Below are positions 55,247-64,000 of a stretch of DNA of 64,000 bases, one piece after another. Both the position numbers and the translations under genes were made by a program. This DNA comes from JACCZR01 sp963844805 (GTDB lineage: Bacteria; Actinomycetota; Thermoleophilia; Solirubrobacterales; Thermoleophilaceae), in contig CAWJPU010000002.1 of NCBI GenBank assembly GCA_963844805.1, positions 62,001 through 126,000 of the forward strand, given 5' to 3'. How positions within the stretch are numbered: position 1 is the stretch's first letter; each line of letters begins with the position of its first letter. A model generated the notes under the pieces. It saw nothing but the letters and a program-made list of their open reading frames with translations, searched no databases and was not told where the DNA came from.

Positions 55247-56418
55247 GCCCGCCGCTCCATCGACTCGGCGTGGACGGGAAATCCCTCGGCCCGCGCCACG
55301 GCGGCCCCCGCGCGCGCCAGCTTGCCGGCGGCCCCGTCGGGGAGCGAGACGCGCGCCATCCGGCGGCGGAAGGTCGCGGGCGACAGCGCGGACGAGAACC
55401 GCGCCGCGCCGCCGGTGGGCAGCACGTGGTTCGAGCCGGCCACGTAGTCGCCGAACGCGGTGGCCGCGTTCGCGCCCACGAACAGGCAGCCGGCGCTGCG
55501 CACGCGGTCGGCGAGCGCCTCGGCCTCCTCGCCCATCAGCTGCAGGTGCTCGGGCGCCAGCGCGTCGGCCCGGTTCACGGCGTCGAGCGCGTCCTCCGCT
55601 TCGATCACGCGCAGCGCGGGCTCGCCGGGCGCCCGCTCGGCGTAGGCACGGGCCACCGCCTCGCGGAGGTCGGCGTCGGGCGAGACCAGCGTCAGAAGCG
55701 AGTCCTCCCCGTGCTCGGCCTGGGCCAGAAGGTCCAAGGCGATCAGCTCGGGGTCGGCCCCCTCGGTCGCCACCACCGCGAGCTCGCTGGGGCCGGCCAG
55801 GCTGTCGATGCCCACCTCGCCGGCCACCTGGCGCTTGGCCTCGCGCACGTAGGCGTTGCCGGGGCCGACGACCACGTCGACCGGGGGCACGGACTCGGTC
55901 CCGTAGGCCAGCGCGCCGATGGCCTGCGCCCCGCCCATCCGGTACACCTCGACCACCCCGCAGAGCACGCAGGCGGCCAGGATCACCGGGTGCGCGCGAC
56001 CGCCGGGCCCCGGCGGGGCGCACACCGCCACCTCCTCGACACCGGCCGCGCGCGCGGTCACAGCGCACATGATCACGGTCGACGGGTACGCCGCGCGGCC
56101 GCCCGGGGCGTAGACACCCGCGCGGCGCACCGGCAGCTCGGCGATCTCCACCCGCTGACCCTGCTCCAGCGTCGCGCTGACCGGGTCGCGCAGCTGCGCT
56201 CGAGCCACCGCGCGCACGTTGTCGACCGCCAGCCGCAGGCCCTCGACCACCGCCGGCTCCAGCACGCCGAGCGAGCCCTCCAGCTCGCGGGCGTCCACCC
56301 GCAGCTCGTCGGGGGCCAGCTCGGCCTGGTCGAAGCGGCGGGTCAGGCGCAGCACGGCGGCGTCGCCGTCGCGGCGGACCTCGTCCAGGATCGCGCGGAC
56401 GTCGGCCTCGACGCTCAT
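55243..56418 (-). CDS. hisD: histidinol dehydrogenase
   Basis: 391 residues, about 40 shorter than E. coli HisD at the N-terminus. RAGVYAPGGRAAYPSTVIMC, AQAIGALAYGTESVPPVDVV, VGPGNAYVREAKRQVAGEVG, IDSLAGPSELAVVATEGADP, AQAEHGEDS, the catalytic ALAPEHLQLMGEEAEAL and NHVLPTGGAARFSSALSP. Two-step NAD oxidation of histidinol to histidine. ATG overlaps hisG (ATGA). Confidence 0.96.
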   Translation of the reverse strand: MSVEADVRAILDEVRRDGDAAVLRLTRRFDQAELAPDELRVDARELEGSLGVLEPAVVEGLRLAVDNVRAVARAQLRDPVSATLEQGQRVEIAELPVRRAGVYAPGGRAAYPSTVIMCAVTARAAGVEEVAVCAPPGPGGRAHPVILAACVLCGVVEVYRMGGAQAIGALAYGTESVPPVDVVVGPGNAYVREAKRQVAGEVGIDSLAGPSELAVVATEGADPELIALDLLAQAEHGEDSLLTLVSPDADLREAVARAYAERAPGEPALRVIEAEDALDAVNRADALAPEHLQLMGEEAEALADRVRSAGCLFVGANAATAFGDYVAGSNHVLPTGGAARFSSALSPATFRRRMARVSLPDGAAGKLARAGAAVARAEGFPVHAESMERRA

Positions 56419-57047
56419 TCCAGCCCCCGGATGCGGGCCACCAGCGCGTCGATCGCCTCCGCCTTCAGCTTGTGCGCCACCGGGTTGGCCACCAGCCGCG
56501 CGGTGCTCGGCGCGATCTCCTCGATGATCTCCAGGCCGTTCTCCACCAGCGTGCGTCCCGTCGCGGTGAGGTCCACGATGCCGTCGGCCAGCCCGCACAG
56601 CGGCGCCAGCTCCACCGAGCCCTTGACCTCCACCACCTCGGCCTGGCGGCCGGTGCGCGCGAACCACTCGGTCGCGGTGCGCGGGTACTTGGTCGCGATC
56701 CGAACGCGCCCCAGCCGCCGCAGCGACTCGCCCAGCGCGTCCTCGCCCTCGCGCGCGGCGACCACCATGCGGCAGTAGCCGAAGCCCAGGTCGAGCAGCT
56801 CGTAGACGTCGGCGTCGACCCGCTCGGCCAGCACGTCCTTGCCGGTGATGCCGAGATCGGCCGCGCCGTGCTCGACGTAGGTGGGCACGTCGCTGGGCCG
56901 GACGGTCACGATGCCCGCGTCGGCGAACAGCAGCTTGCGGTCGTTGCCGCGCACGTCGGCGGTGTCGATCGCCAGGCTGTCGAGCAGGTCGAGCGCCTCG
57001 GCGAACAGCGCCCCGCGGGGGACGGCCACGGTCAGCGGCGCGCTCAC
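56415..57047 (-). CDS. hisG: ATP phosphoribosyltransferase, short catalytic form
   Basis: 210 residues from GTG 57047, the short form that needs HisZ. TVAVPRGALFAEALDLLDSL, IVTVRPSDVPTYVEHGAADL, and the PRPP site in GIVDLTATGRTLVENGLEII. First step of histidine synthesis; no regulatory C-terminal domain, so feedback control must act through HisZ. GTG overlaps the hisZ stop (GTGA). Confidence 0.96.
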   Translation of the reverse strand: MSAPLTVAVPRGALFAEALDLLDSLAIDTADVRGNDRKLLFADAGIVTVRPSDVPTYVEHGAADLGITGKDVLAERVDADVYELLDLGFGYCRMVVAAREGEDALGESLRRLGRVRIATKYPRTATEWFARTGRQAEVVEVKGSVELAPLCGLADGIVDLTATGRTLVENGLEIIEEIAPSTARLVANPVAHKLKAEAIDALVARIRGLE

Positions 57048-58000
57048 GCCAGCCGCTCCTCGGCCGCTTGGGCGAGGTGCACCCGGCCGACGTCCAGGGC
57101 GATCCCGCACGCGGGCAGGGAGCGCCCGAAGCGGCCGATCAGGTCGTCGTAGCGCCCGCCGCCGCCCAGCGCGAAGCCAACGGCCGGGTCGTAGATCTCG
57201 AACACCGGGCCGGTGTAGTAGCTCAGCGCCCGCACCAGCCCGAGGTCGAAGATCACCCGGTCGGCGATGCCCTGCTCGGCCAGCAGCTCGTGAAGCTCGC
57301 GCAGGTCGTCGGTCGCCTCGCCCGCGGACTCCAGCACGTCCGCCCCGCCGCGCATGGACGGGATCCGCACCAGGCGCTCGCACGCCGCCGGGCTGAGGCC
57401 CAGGGCCTCGACCCGGCGCTCCAGGCCGACCAGGTCGCGCGCGGAGAGGAGCCCGATCAGCTCGGCCCGCGTCTCCTCGGGCACCTCGGCCTCGTCCAAC
57501 AGGCGGGCGAACAGGGTCCCGTCCCCCACGCCCACCCGGTGGCGGCGAAGCCCGGCCCGGTCCAGCGAGTCCTCGATCAGCGCGATCACCTCGGCCTCGC
57601 CCTCGGCCCCGGGCAGGCCGATCAGCTCGATCCCGCCCTGGAGGAACTCGCGCAGCTCGGCGGTGCGGCGCTCGGCGGCCCGGTAGGCGTGGCCGAAGTA
57701 GCAGAGGCGCAGCGGCGGCTCGGCCTCGCCCAGCCGGGTGGCGACCACCCGCGCGATCGGGATGGTCATGTCCGAGCGCAGCGCCAGCACCTCGCCCTGC
57801 TCGTCGAACAGGCGGTAGCCGGCCCCGGCGCCGGTCTCGTCGCCGGTGCGCAGCGTCTGCTCGTACTCGAGCGCGGGCGTCCACACCTCGCCGTAGCCGG
57901 CTTCGCGGAAGGCGGTGCTGAGGCGCTCGGTGAGCTGGCGCAGCTCGAGCATCTCGTCGGGCAGGACGTCGCGCGTCCCGGGCGGGATCGGGTGGCTCAT
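57044..58000 (-). CDS. hisZ: ATP phosphoribosyltransferase regulatory subunit HisZ
   Basis: 318 residues. Histidyl-tRNA-synthetase-like fold without anticodon domain: PPGTRDVLPDEMLELRQLTE, LALRSDMTIPIARVVATRL, LRLCYFGHAYRAAERRTAEL, REFLQGGIELIGLPGAEGEA and the end VGFALGGGGRYDDLIGRFGR. It is too short and too poor in the synthetase His motifs to be HisS, and lies directly before hisG. Starts 16 bases after murA. Confidence 0.94.
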   Translation of the reverse strand: MSHPIPPGTRDVLPDEMLELRQLTERLSTAFREAGYGEVWTPALEYEQTLRTGDETGAGAGYRLFDEQGEVLALRSDMTIPIARVVATRLGEAEPPLRLCYFGHAYRAAERRTAELREFLQGGIELIGLPGAEGEAEVIALIEDSLDRAGLRRHRVGVGDGTLFARLLDEAEVPEETRAELIGLLSARDLVGLERRVEALGLSPAACERLVRIPSMRGGADVLESAGEATDDLRELHELLAEQGIADRVIFDLGLVRALSYYTGPVFEIYDPAVGFALGGGGRYDDLIGRFGRSLPACGIALDVGRVHLAQAAEERLA

Positions 58001-58015
58001 TGGGAGCCTCTGAAT

Positions 58016-59317
58016 CTAGGCGGGAACGCGCTCGGCGGCGACGCGCTCGATGTGCGCGCCCAGGGTCCGCAGCCGCTCATCGATGCGCTCGTAGCCGCGG
58101 TCGATCTGGCGGACGTTGCCGATCTCCGAGGTGCCCTCGGCGCACATCGCGGCGATGAGCATCGCCATGCCGGCCCGGATGTCCGGGCTCTCCATGCGCT
58201 CGCCGTGAAGCCGGCTCGGGCCGCTGACGACCGCGCGGTGCGGATCGCAGAGCAGTACCCGAGCGCCCATGGAGACGAGCTTGTCGACGAAGAACAAGCG
58301 GTTCTCGAACATCTTCTCGTGGATCAGGATCAGGCCTTCCGACTGCGTGGCGATGGCCAGCGCGATGGAGGTGAGGTCGGCGGGGAAGGCCGGCCAGGGG
58401 CCATCCTCGATCTTCGAGACGGCGTCGCCCTCGTCGTCGCGGATGCGCAGGCGCTGGGTGCCGGGCACCAGCACGTCGTCGCCGTCGAACTCCAACTGCA
58501 CCCCCAGCCGCTGGAAGGCCAGCCGCGTCATGCGCAGGTCGTCGGGGCGGCAGTCGCGAACGCGCAGCTCGCCGCCGGTGCACGCTGCCAGGGCGATGAA
58601 CGAGGCGACCTCGATGTAGTCGGGCCCGATCGCGAAGTCGGCGCCGCCGAGCGACTCCTGGCCGTGGACGACCAGTTGGTTGGTTCCGATCCCCTCCACG
58701 CGCGCGCCCATCTGGAGCAGCAGGCGGCACAGGTCCTGGACGTGGGGCTCCGACGCCGCGTTGCGGATCACGGTGGCGCCGGGCGTCAGCGCGGCGGCCA
58801 TGAGCGCGTTCTCGGTGCCCATCACCGAGGGCTCGTCCATGAAGAAGTCACAGGCGCGCAGGCCGCCCGTGGGCGCCTCCAGGCGGAAGCGACCGTTGGC
58901 GGAGACGTCGGCGCCGAGCGCCCGGAAGGCGTCGAGGTGGGGATCCAACCGCCGGCGGCCGATCACGTCGCCGCCGGGCGGGGGCATCTCGCAGTGCCCG
59001 AAGCGCGCCAGCAGCGGCCCGGCGAGCAGGAAGGACGCGCGGATGCGCTCGGAGAGCTCGGGGTCGGCCTCGGTCCCCGTGACCTTGTCGGCCTGCAGGG
59101 CGAGCACGTTGTCCGCGCGCCACTCGACCGACACGCCGAGCCGCGACAGCAGCTCCGCCATCGCCTCCACGTCGCGGATGCGCGGGACGTTGCGCAGCAC
59201 GACTTCCTCCTCGGTGAGGAGCGTGGCTGCCAGCACCGGCAGGGCGGCGTTCTTGTTGCCTGCCGGATCCACCGTGCCGGACAGCGGATAGCCGCCTTCG
59301 ATCACGAACTTTTCCAT
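58016..59317 (-). CDS. murA: UDP-N-acetylglucosamine 1-carboxyvinyltransferase with Asp in place of the catalytic Cys
   Basis: 433 residues. MEKFVIEGGYPLSGTVDPAG then NKNAALPVLAATLL, RASFLLAGPLLARFGHCEMP, and the loop PPPGGDVIGRRRLDPHLDAF. In most MurA this loop is PGGCAIGxRP with the Cys attacked by fosfomycin; here position 117 is Asp, as in Mycobacterium tuberculosis MurA, which predicts intrinsic fosfomycin resistance. First step of peptidoglycan synthesis. Heads the his operon. Confidence 0.95.
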   Translation of the reverse strand: MEKFVIEGGYPLSGTVDPAGNKNAALPVLAATLLTEEEVVLRNVPRIRDVEAMAELLSRLGVSVEWRADNVLALQADKVTGTEADPELSERIRASFLLAGPLLARFGHCEMPPPGGDVIGRRRLDPHLDAFRALGADVSANGRFRLEAPTGGLRACDFFMDEPSVMGTENALMAAALTPGATVIRNAASEPHVQDLCRLLLQMGARVEGIGTNQLVVHGQESLGGADFAIGPDYIEVASFIALAACTGGELRVRDCRPDDLRMTRLAFQRLGVQLEFDGDDVLVPGTQRLRIRDDEGDAVSKIEDGPWPAFPADLTSIALAIATQSEGLILIHEKMFENRLFFVDKLVSMGARVLLCDPHRAVVSGPSRLHGERMESPDIRAGMAMLIAAMCAEGTSEIGNVRQIDRGYERIDERLRTLGAHIERVAAERVPA

Positions 59318-59395
59318 GGTGCGCGCGGGAGCGAGGGTACCGAAGGACACGCTGTCCAAGGGTTCGCGGCCAGGTGGGGATACCCTGCCGTCGCG

Positions 59396-59968
59396 ATGCC
59401 GCAGCCCACACGCGAAGAGGCCTGGGAGCTGGTCACCGAGTGGGTCCAGAGCGACTCGTTGCGCAAGCACCTCCTGGGCGTCGAGGCCTGCATGGTCGCC
59501 TACGCCCGCGACGGCGGCGAGGACGAGGAGCTGTGGGCCGCGACCGGACTCCTGCACGACCTCGACTACGAGCGCTACCCCGACCTCGACACCGGCCACC
59601 CGCGCAAGGCGCTGGAGCTGTTCGAGGAGCGGGAGTACCCCCAGGAGCTGATCGACGCCGTGGCCGGCCACGCGACCTTCCTCGGGGTGCCGCGGGAGAC
59701 CCCGCTGGCCAAGACGCTGTACGCGGTCGACGAGCTTTCGGGGTTCGTGGCCGCCTGCGCGTACGTCCGCCCCACGGGCATCCACGGGATGACGCCGAAG
59801 TCGGTGAAGAAGAAGCTCAAGCAGCCCAGCTTCGCCGCCGCGGTGAACCGCGACGAGGTGCGTGACGGCGCCGAGGAGCTCGGCGTGGACTTCGACCAGC
59901 ACACCGCCTTCGTCATCGCCGCGATGGAGGAGCGCTCCACCGAGCTCGGCCTGGACGGCGATGGCTGA
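59396..59968 (+). CDS. HD-domain hydrolase-like protein
   Basis: 190 residues from ATG 59396. The HD pair is in ATGLLHDLDYERYPDLDTGH, preceded by LRKHLLGVEACMVAYARDGG and followed by VAGHATFLGVPRETPLAKTL. Conserved C-terminal Lys run MTPKSVKKKLKQPSFAAAVN. This group of HDIG proteins is widespread and without assigned substrate. GATACC 16 bases ahead of the ATG could be a -10 with a leaderless start. Divergent from murA (78 bases). Confidence 0.88.
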   Translation: MPQPTREEAWELVTEWVQSDSLRKHLLGVEACMVAYARDGGEDEELWAATGLLHDLDYERYPDLDTGHPRKALELFEEREYPQELIDAVAGHATFLGVPRETPLAKTLYAVDELSGFVAACAYVRPTGIHGMTPKSVKKKLKQPSFAAAVNRDEVRDGAEELGVDFDQHTAFVIAAMEERSTELGLDGDG

Positions 59969-61049
59969 CGGGCTGCGCATCGTCGTCCTGGAGGGCGACG
60001 AGACCGGGCAGGAGCTGCTGGAGGCCGCGCTGCGGGCGCTCGACCCCGACGTGCTGGGGCTGGAGATCGAGCTCGAGCGCTTCGACCTGTCGCTCGACAA
60101 CCGCCGCGAGACCGACAACGGCGTGGTCACCGAGGCCGCCGAGGCCATGGCGAAGGCCCGCTTCGGGCTCAAGGCGGCCACCGTCACGCCCGAGGGCAAG
60201 GACGACGTCGGCAGCCCCAACCGCATCCTGCGCGAGGCGATCGGCGGAAAGGTGATCATCCGCACCGGCCGGCGCATCCCCGGCGTGAACCCGGTGGCGG
60301 GCCTGCACCACCCGGTGTCGGTGGTGCGGATGGCGGTGGGCGACGCCTACGGCGCCGAGCAGTGGCGCGAGGAGGAGGACGGCGACGAGTACGCGCTGCG
60401 CACCGAGAAGATCTCCCGCTCGGTGTGCAAGGCGGTCGCGGAGTACTCCTTCCGCACCGCCGAGCGGATCGAGGGCAAGGTCTACGGCGGGCCGAAGTGG
60501 ACCGTCAGCCCGGTGTACGAGGGCATGCTCAAGGAGGAGCTGGACGCGGCCGCCGAGCGCCACTCCGAGGTCGAGTACGAGCCGGTCCTGATCGACGCCA
60601 CCTACGCGGGGCTGATCACCGGGGCGGGCGACAGCCCGCTGGTCATCCCGGCCCTGAACCGCGACGGCGACTGCCTGTCGGACCTGGTCATGCCCATGTA
60701 CGGCTCGATCGCGGGCGCGGAGTCGGTGCTGCTGGCACTGGACGACGACTACGAGCCCAGCGCCGTCATGGCCGAGGCCCCGCACGGCACCGCGCCGGGC
60801 CTGCAGGGCAAGGACGTGGCCAACCCGATGGCCATGCTGCTGGCCGAGGGCGCCTTGCTGGCCTACGCCGCGACGATGGGCTACGAGGGCGCGGACAAAG
60901 CCGCCCGCGCGCTGCGCGAGTCGGTGCTGGAGACGACCGGCGCGGGCGTCCGGACCGCCGACCTCGGCGGCCACGCCTCGACCACCGAGTTCACCGACGC
61001 GGTCATCGAGAGGGTTCGCTCGAAGCTGGACGCTTGGTCTTCTCTTTGA
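59961..61049 (+). CDS. isocitrate/isopropylmalate-family dehydrogenase
   Basis: 362 residues from ATG 59961, overlapping the HD gene by 8 bases. Beta-decarboxylating dehydrogenase: LRIVVLEGDETGQELLEAAL, ATVTPEGKDDVGSPNRILRE with the substrate Ser, GGKVIIRTGRRIPGVNPVAG, VMPMYGSIAGAESVLLALDD, and MAEAPHGTAPGLQGKDVANP. The SPNxxLR segment fits isocitrate dehydrogenase better than LeuB; cofactor not assigned. The 3' end overlaps the convergent DUF389 gene by 47 bases. Confidence 0.88.
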   Translation: MADGLRIVVLEGDETGQELLEAALRALDPDVLGLEIELERFDLSLDNRRETDNGVVTEAAEAMAKARFGLKAATVTPEGKDDVGSPNRILREAIGGKVIIRTGRRIPGVNPVAGLHHPVSVVRMAVGDAYGAEQWREEEDGDEYALRTEKISRSVCKAVAEYSFRTAERIEGKVYGGPKWTVSPVYEGMLKEELDAAAERHSEVEYEPVLIDATYAGLITGAGDSPLVIPALNRDGDCLSDLVMPMYGSIAGAESVLLALDDDYEPSAVMAEAPHGTAPGLQGKDVANPMAMLLAEGALLAYAATMGYEGADKAARALRESVLETTGAGVRTADLGGHASTTEFTDAVIERVRSKLDAWSSL

Positions 61050-62026
61050 GGCTGTGCCCCAGCGGAAGGTCCGCCTCCGCGCGCGCGGGATCCTGGAGGT
61101 GCTTGCGGCGCCGCCGCACGTAGAGGCGCCGCTGGATGTAGAGGGTGCAGACGCCGGCGAAGACGATCGTGATCAGGTTGATCGCGAGCTGAATCGCCGC
61201 GCTCGGCCGCCTCGCTCCGCGCGCCGTAGGCCGCCGCGACGCCGATGTTGGCCGCCGCGGGGATGGTGGTCACCGACACCAGCACGCCGATCAGCGCGCC
61301 CGACTTGGCCGAGGTGAGCGACATGACGCCGGCGATGCCCGCCACGAACGCCACGAAGAAGGAGAAGAAGCCGGGCTCGGTGATGAACGAGGTCTGCGGG
61401 TGCTGCTCGGGGTCGAAGTCGTCGGGCACCACCCCGAGGCCCTTGAAGGCCAGGGTGGCGAGCAGCGCGGCGACCATGCCGAGCGGGAAGCCGACCGCCA
61501 GCGCGGTCAGCGAGCGTTTGGCCAGCTTCGCGCGCAGCTCCACCAGCGCCACCGAGAGGCCGGCGAGCGGACCGAACTCCGGCCCCACCACCATCGCCCC
61601 GACGATCAGGATCGGCTGGTCCTCGAGGATGCCCGCCGAGGCGATCAGGCAGGCCAGGACCATGAAGGCGAGGAAGGCCCCGCTCAGCTCGGTGTTCTCG
61701 GCGGTGCGGGACTCGACCTCCTCCCACACCACCGCGTCGGAGGCCAGCCCCGGGGCGTGCCGCTCGGCCTCTCTGGCCCCTTCCGACAGCTGGGTGTCGA
61801 TGAAGTCGAGCGTGATCGAGCCGGTCTCGGGGATGTCCAGCTCCTTGAGGTCGTGAATCACCACGCTGGCGTCCTCGCTCGCGACGTCGGCCAGGATCAC
61901 GTCGCCCTCGGGCTTCTCGGACACGCCCGGGAGGTGGATCACGTTGGAGACCGAGCGCTCGGCGCACAGCAGGTCCATGGCCTTGGCCGCCGCATCCTTC
62001 GGAGCCACGATGCGGAGGTGGATCAA
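61003..62026 (-). CDS. DUF389/TIGR00341-type membrane protein (frameshifted)
   Basis: About 341 residues from TTG 62026, which overlaps the thioesterase stop (TTGA). N-terminal ACT-like soluble part (VIHLPGVSEKPEGDVILADV), then six or more membrane helices with family motifs ILIVGAMVVGPEFGPLAGLS and VAGIAGVMSLTSAKSGALIG. The frame changes near 61197 to AIQLAINLITIVFAGVCTLY (one extra base) and the corrected frame ends at TGA 61005-61003, inside the dehydrogenase gene. Function of the family unknown. Confidence 0.87.
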
Positions 62027-62442
62027 GCCACGGCCTCCGCGAGGTAGGGCTCGAGCGCGGCCCGGACGTCGTCGGGGATCGGCTTCTTGGCCTTCGTGGC
62101 CAGGTCGATGAAGACGTGGCGTAGGTGCCCCTCGGCCAGGGGCCGGCCGTCCCGCAGGACCTCGATGCGGGTGGTCATGCCGGTGGTGCCCAGCCGGCTG
62201 ACCGTCGCGCGCAGCTCGATCTCGTCGTCGAAGTGGGCTCCGTCCAGGTAGCGGACGTTCACCTCGGCCACGACCATGTCCGTGCCCGTTTCCATCATCC
62301 CCGCGTACCCTCCCGGGACCTCGCGCCAGAGCTCCGTCAGCACCACGTCGAACCAGGCCACGTAGTGAGAGTTGAACACCACGTTCTGCGGGTCGCACTC
62401 CGAGTACCGCACGCGCAGGCGGTGGGAGAAGCTGCGGGCCAC
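62023..62442 (-). CDS. 4HBT-type acyl-CoA thioesterase
   Basis: 139 residues. Hotdog signature FSHRLRVRYSECDPQNVVFN then SHYVAWFDVVL, the 4-hydroxybenzoyl-CoA/YbgC pattern with the catalytic Asp in ECDPQ. Substrate unknown. It precedes the DUF389 gene with translational coupling. Confidence 0.9.
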   Translation of the reverse strand: MARSFSHRLRVRYSECDPQNVVFNSHYVAWFDVVLTELWREVPGGYAGMMETGTDMVVAEVNVRYLDGAHFDDEIELRATVSRLGTTGMTTRIEVLRDGRPLAEGHLRHVFIDLATKAKKPIPDDVRAALEPYLAEAVA

Positions 62443-62500
62443 GGCCCGAGCCTATCCCCGAGCCGCGACTTTCCCTCCCAGCCCGGGTTCTAGCGCCGGA

Positions 62501-63918
62501 ATGAGCCGCCGGTCCCTCCTGCCCACGCTCCTGTGCGCCCTGATCGCGGGGCTGCTGGCCCCGTCCCCGGCCGCCGCCGGCGGGCGGCGCCGAGGTCTCG
62601 ATCATGGACGACCAGCTGCTGCTGGGCCGCTCCCAGGGCCACGTCGACCGCCAGATGCGGCTCTTCCGCCGTCTGGGGATCGATCGCGTGCGGGTGTCGG
62701 CCTTCTGGAACGGGGCCACCTCGCCGAGCGCGGGCTCGAGCACCAAGCCCGCCGGCTTCGACACGTCGAACCCGAACGACCCCAACTACACCTTCGGCGC
62801 CCTGGACCGCGTGGTCGACTCCGCGCGAAGCCACGGGCTGAAGGTGATGCTCTCGATCACCACCCCCGCCCCGCGCTGGGCTGCCAACGGCGGCGACCCG
62901 CTGTCGCCGCGGCCGGGCGAGTTCGCCGCCTACTCCGAGGCGGTCGCCGCGCCGCTACGCCAGCCGGGTGGACCACTACGGGGCCGCCAACGAGCCCAAC
63001 CAGCCGGGCTGGCTGCGGCCTCAGACCGACTCGCGCGGGCTGGTCTCGCCGCACTACTACCGCTCGCTGCTCCAGGCCGCCTACCCGCGCATCAAGGCCG
63101 CCGACCCCAGCTCCGTCGTGCTTGCGGGCAACCTGGCCGGCAGCGGCAACGACCGCCCCTCGCCCTCCAAGGGCATCCGCCCGCTGGCCTTCCTGCGCGC
63201 CATGGCCTGCGTGGACCGCAGCCTGCGCCCCATCACCACCGGACGCTGCGCGGGCTTCCGCCCCGTCCCGGCCGACGCCTTCGGCCACCACCCCTACAAG
63301 TTCTTCGGCCCGCCGCGACAGCGGTCGCGCAAGGCCGACGACGCGGCGATCGGCGACGGGCGCCGTCTCCTGCGCACGCTCGACCGCCTGCAGGCCCGCG
63401 GGCGCATCGTCAAGTCCACGCGCGGGCGCTTCTCGGTCTTCTACACCGAGTTCGGCTACCAGACCGATCCCCCGGACCCCTTCGCCGGGATCTCCCTGCG
63501 AAGCCACAACCGGTTCCTCCAAGACGCTGCCTACCTGGTCTGGCGCACCCCGCGCCTGCGGGCCTTCAACCAGTTCCGGCTCACCGACGGGCCGCTCCGC
63601 CGCGCGCGCGGCCTGCGCCGCTACGCGGAGTTCCAGAGCGGCCTGCTGTTCGCCAACCGCCGCAAGAAGCCCGCCTACCGGTCCTTCTCCGACCCGTTCG
63701 TCATCGACGGCAGCCGCTTCTGGGGCCAGGTGCGCCCCGGCGGCCGTCACACGGTGAGGCTCCAGTACCGCCGCCGCGGCGGCCGCTTCCGCACCATCAA
63801 GCGCGCGCGAACCGACCGCGCGGGCTACTTCCGCGTGCGCGCCAAGCGCCGCAAGGGCCAGTACCGGTACACCTACCGGGGCCCCAGCGGCGCGTCGGAC
63901 ACCCTCTCGATCCGCTAG
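62501..63918 (+). CDS. secreted clan-A glycoside-hydrolase-like protein (two frameshifts)
   Basis: About 471 residues from ATG 62501. Signal peptide MSRRSLLPTLLCALIAGLLA, cut near APSPAAAG. Frame changes near 62588 (to EVSIMDDQLLLGRSQGHVDR) and 62958 (to RYASRVDHYGAANEPNQPGW), each equal to one extra base. The acid/base is likely Glu in AANEPN and the nucleophile Glu in SVFYTEFGYQTDPP, the spacing of TIM-barrel families such as GH5/GH39. A C-terminal Ig-like repeat (VRPGGRHTVRLQYRRRGGRF) ends TLSIR. Family and substrate not assigned. Confidence 0.82.
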
Positions 63919-63980
63919 ATCCCGGCCCGCGCCTGGCCCGCGCCCGGCCGGCGCGCACCGCTCACGCGGCTCGAAAAAGT

Positions 63981-63997
63981 CGTCAGCGGCGCTGACG
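63981..63997. terminator. hairpin terminator at the window end
   Basis: CGTCAGC-GGC-GCTGACG, a 7-bp stem with a 3-base loop, 62 bases after the glycoside hydrolase stop. On the minus strand it is followed by ACTTTTT, on the plus strand by GTT (window end), so it may act both ways. Confidence 0.6.
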
Positions 63998-64000
63998 GTT

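Noticed and set aside
57044..58000. Histidyl-tRNA synthetase
   Set aside because: The protein is only 318 residues, lacks the anticodon domain and is coupled to a short hisG, so HisZ fits better.
57068..59968. A 966-codon plus-strand open frame across hisZ and murA
   Set aside because: It is the mirror of the minus-strand his/mur genes; its translation is low-complexity, and only the last 190 codons (HD protein) show a real family.

Overview
The window reads as chromosomal DNA of a high-GC actinobacterium, most likely class Thermoleophilia (Solirubrobacterales-like). The inference rests on high GC with strong third-position bias, frequent GTG and TTG starts, tightly overlapping operons, a HisZ plus short HisG histidine pathway, MurA with Asp at the fosfomycin-target position, a GarA-like FHA plus FtsR-like MerR pair, a single-motif RsiG-like protein, two ECF42 sigma modules and a c-di-AMP riboswitch. 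No species can be named from sequence alone. Nothing looks phage- or plasmid-borne, and I see no rRNA, tRNA, IS element or CRISPR array.

Region 1 (1-15.6 kb) is mixed accessory metabolism: an acyl-CoA ligase and a cyclase-family hydrolase; a MarR-GNAT fusion with an operator-like palindrome; VOC proteins; an ABC drug-type exporter followed by a DGPF/ECF42 sigma pair; a flavin monooxygenase; an AttH-like protein; an SDR; a DesA3-type desaturase with its reductase and a divergent TetR; then small secreted proteins, one of them chaplin-like, and a STAS protein. Region 2 (15.6-18.1 kb) has no intact gene but carries remnants of at least two, probably three, small genes broken by several frameshifts. 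Region 3 (18.1-26.6 kb) holds dinB, a secreted RlpA-like protein under a c-di-AMP riboswitch, a wax ester synthase/DGAT, a tRNA deacylase, an epoxide-hydrolase-like enzyme, NAD synthetase, a thioesterase and a sigma4-like/membrane/RskA-like protein.

Region 4 (26.6-46 kb, mostly minus strand) is the conserved core run rpsB-tsf-pyrH-frr-uppS-cdsA-dxr-rseP ... ispG-proS-pgsA, continuing into rsiG-like, FHA, merR, apt, SRPBCC and AGPS-like genes. An inserted block at 34.4-39.0 kb (NUDIX, reductase, second DGPF/ECF42 pair, FadD) separates rseP from ispG. Region 5 (46-51.3 kb) is a cell-division/envelope cluster: rluD, lsp, yggT, proC, sepF, then yggS and pgeF with an alpha/beta hydrolase between. 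Region 6 (51.3-59.3 kb) is one long minus-strand operon murA-hisZ-hisG-hisD-hisB-hisH-hisA-hisF-pcnB-pgeF-yggS, most members joined by ATGA, GTGA or TGATG overlaps. Region 7 (59.4-64 kb) has an HD protein, an isocitrate/isopropylmalate-type dehydrogenase, a DUF389 membrane protein, a thioesterase and a secreted glycoside hydrolase, ending in a hairpin terminator.

Roughly two dozen otherwise well-conserved genes are interrupted by frameshifts, most of them equal to one extra base and several duplicating the neighbouring base. They hit essential genes (proS, apt, rseP, lsp, nadE, hisA), so they most likely reflect sequencing or assembly error rather than decay. Frameshifted genes are therefore given as single loci with approximate breakpoints.
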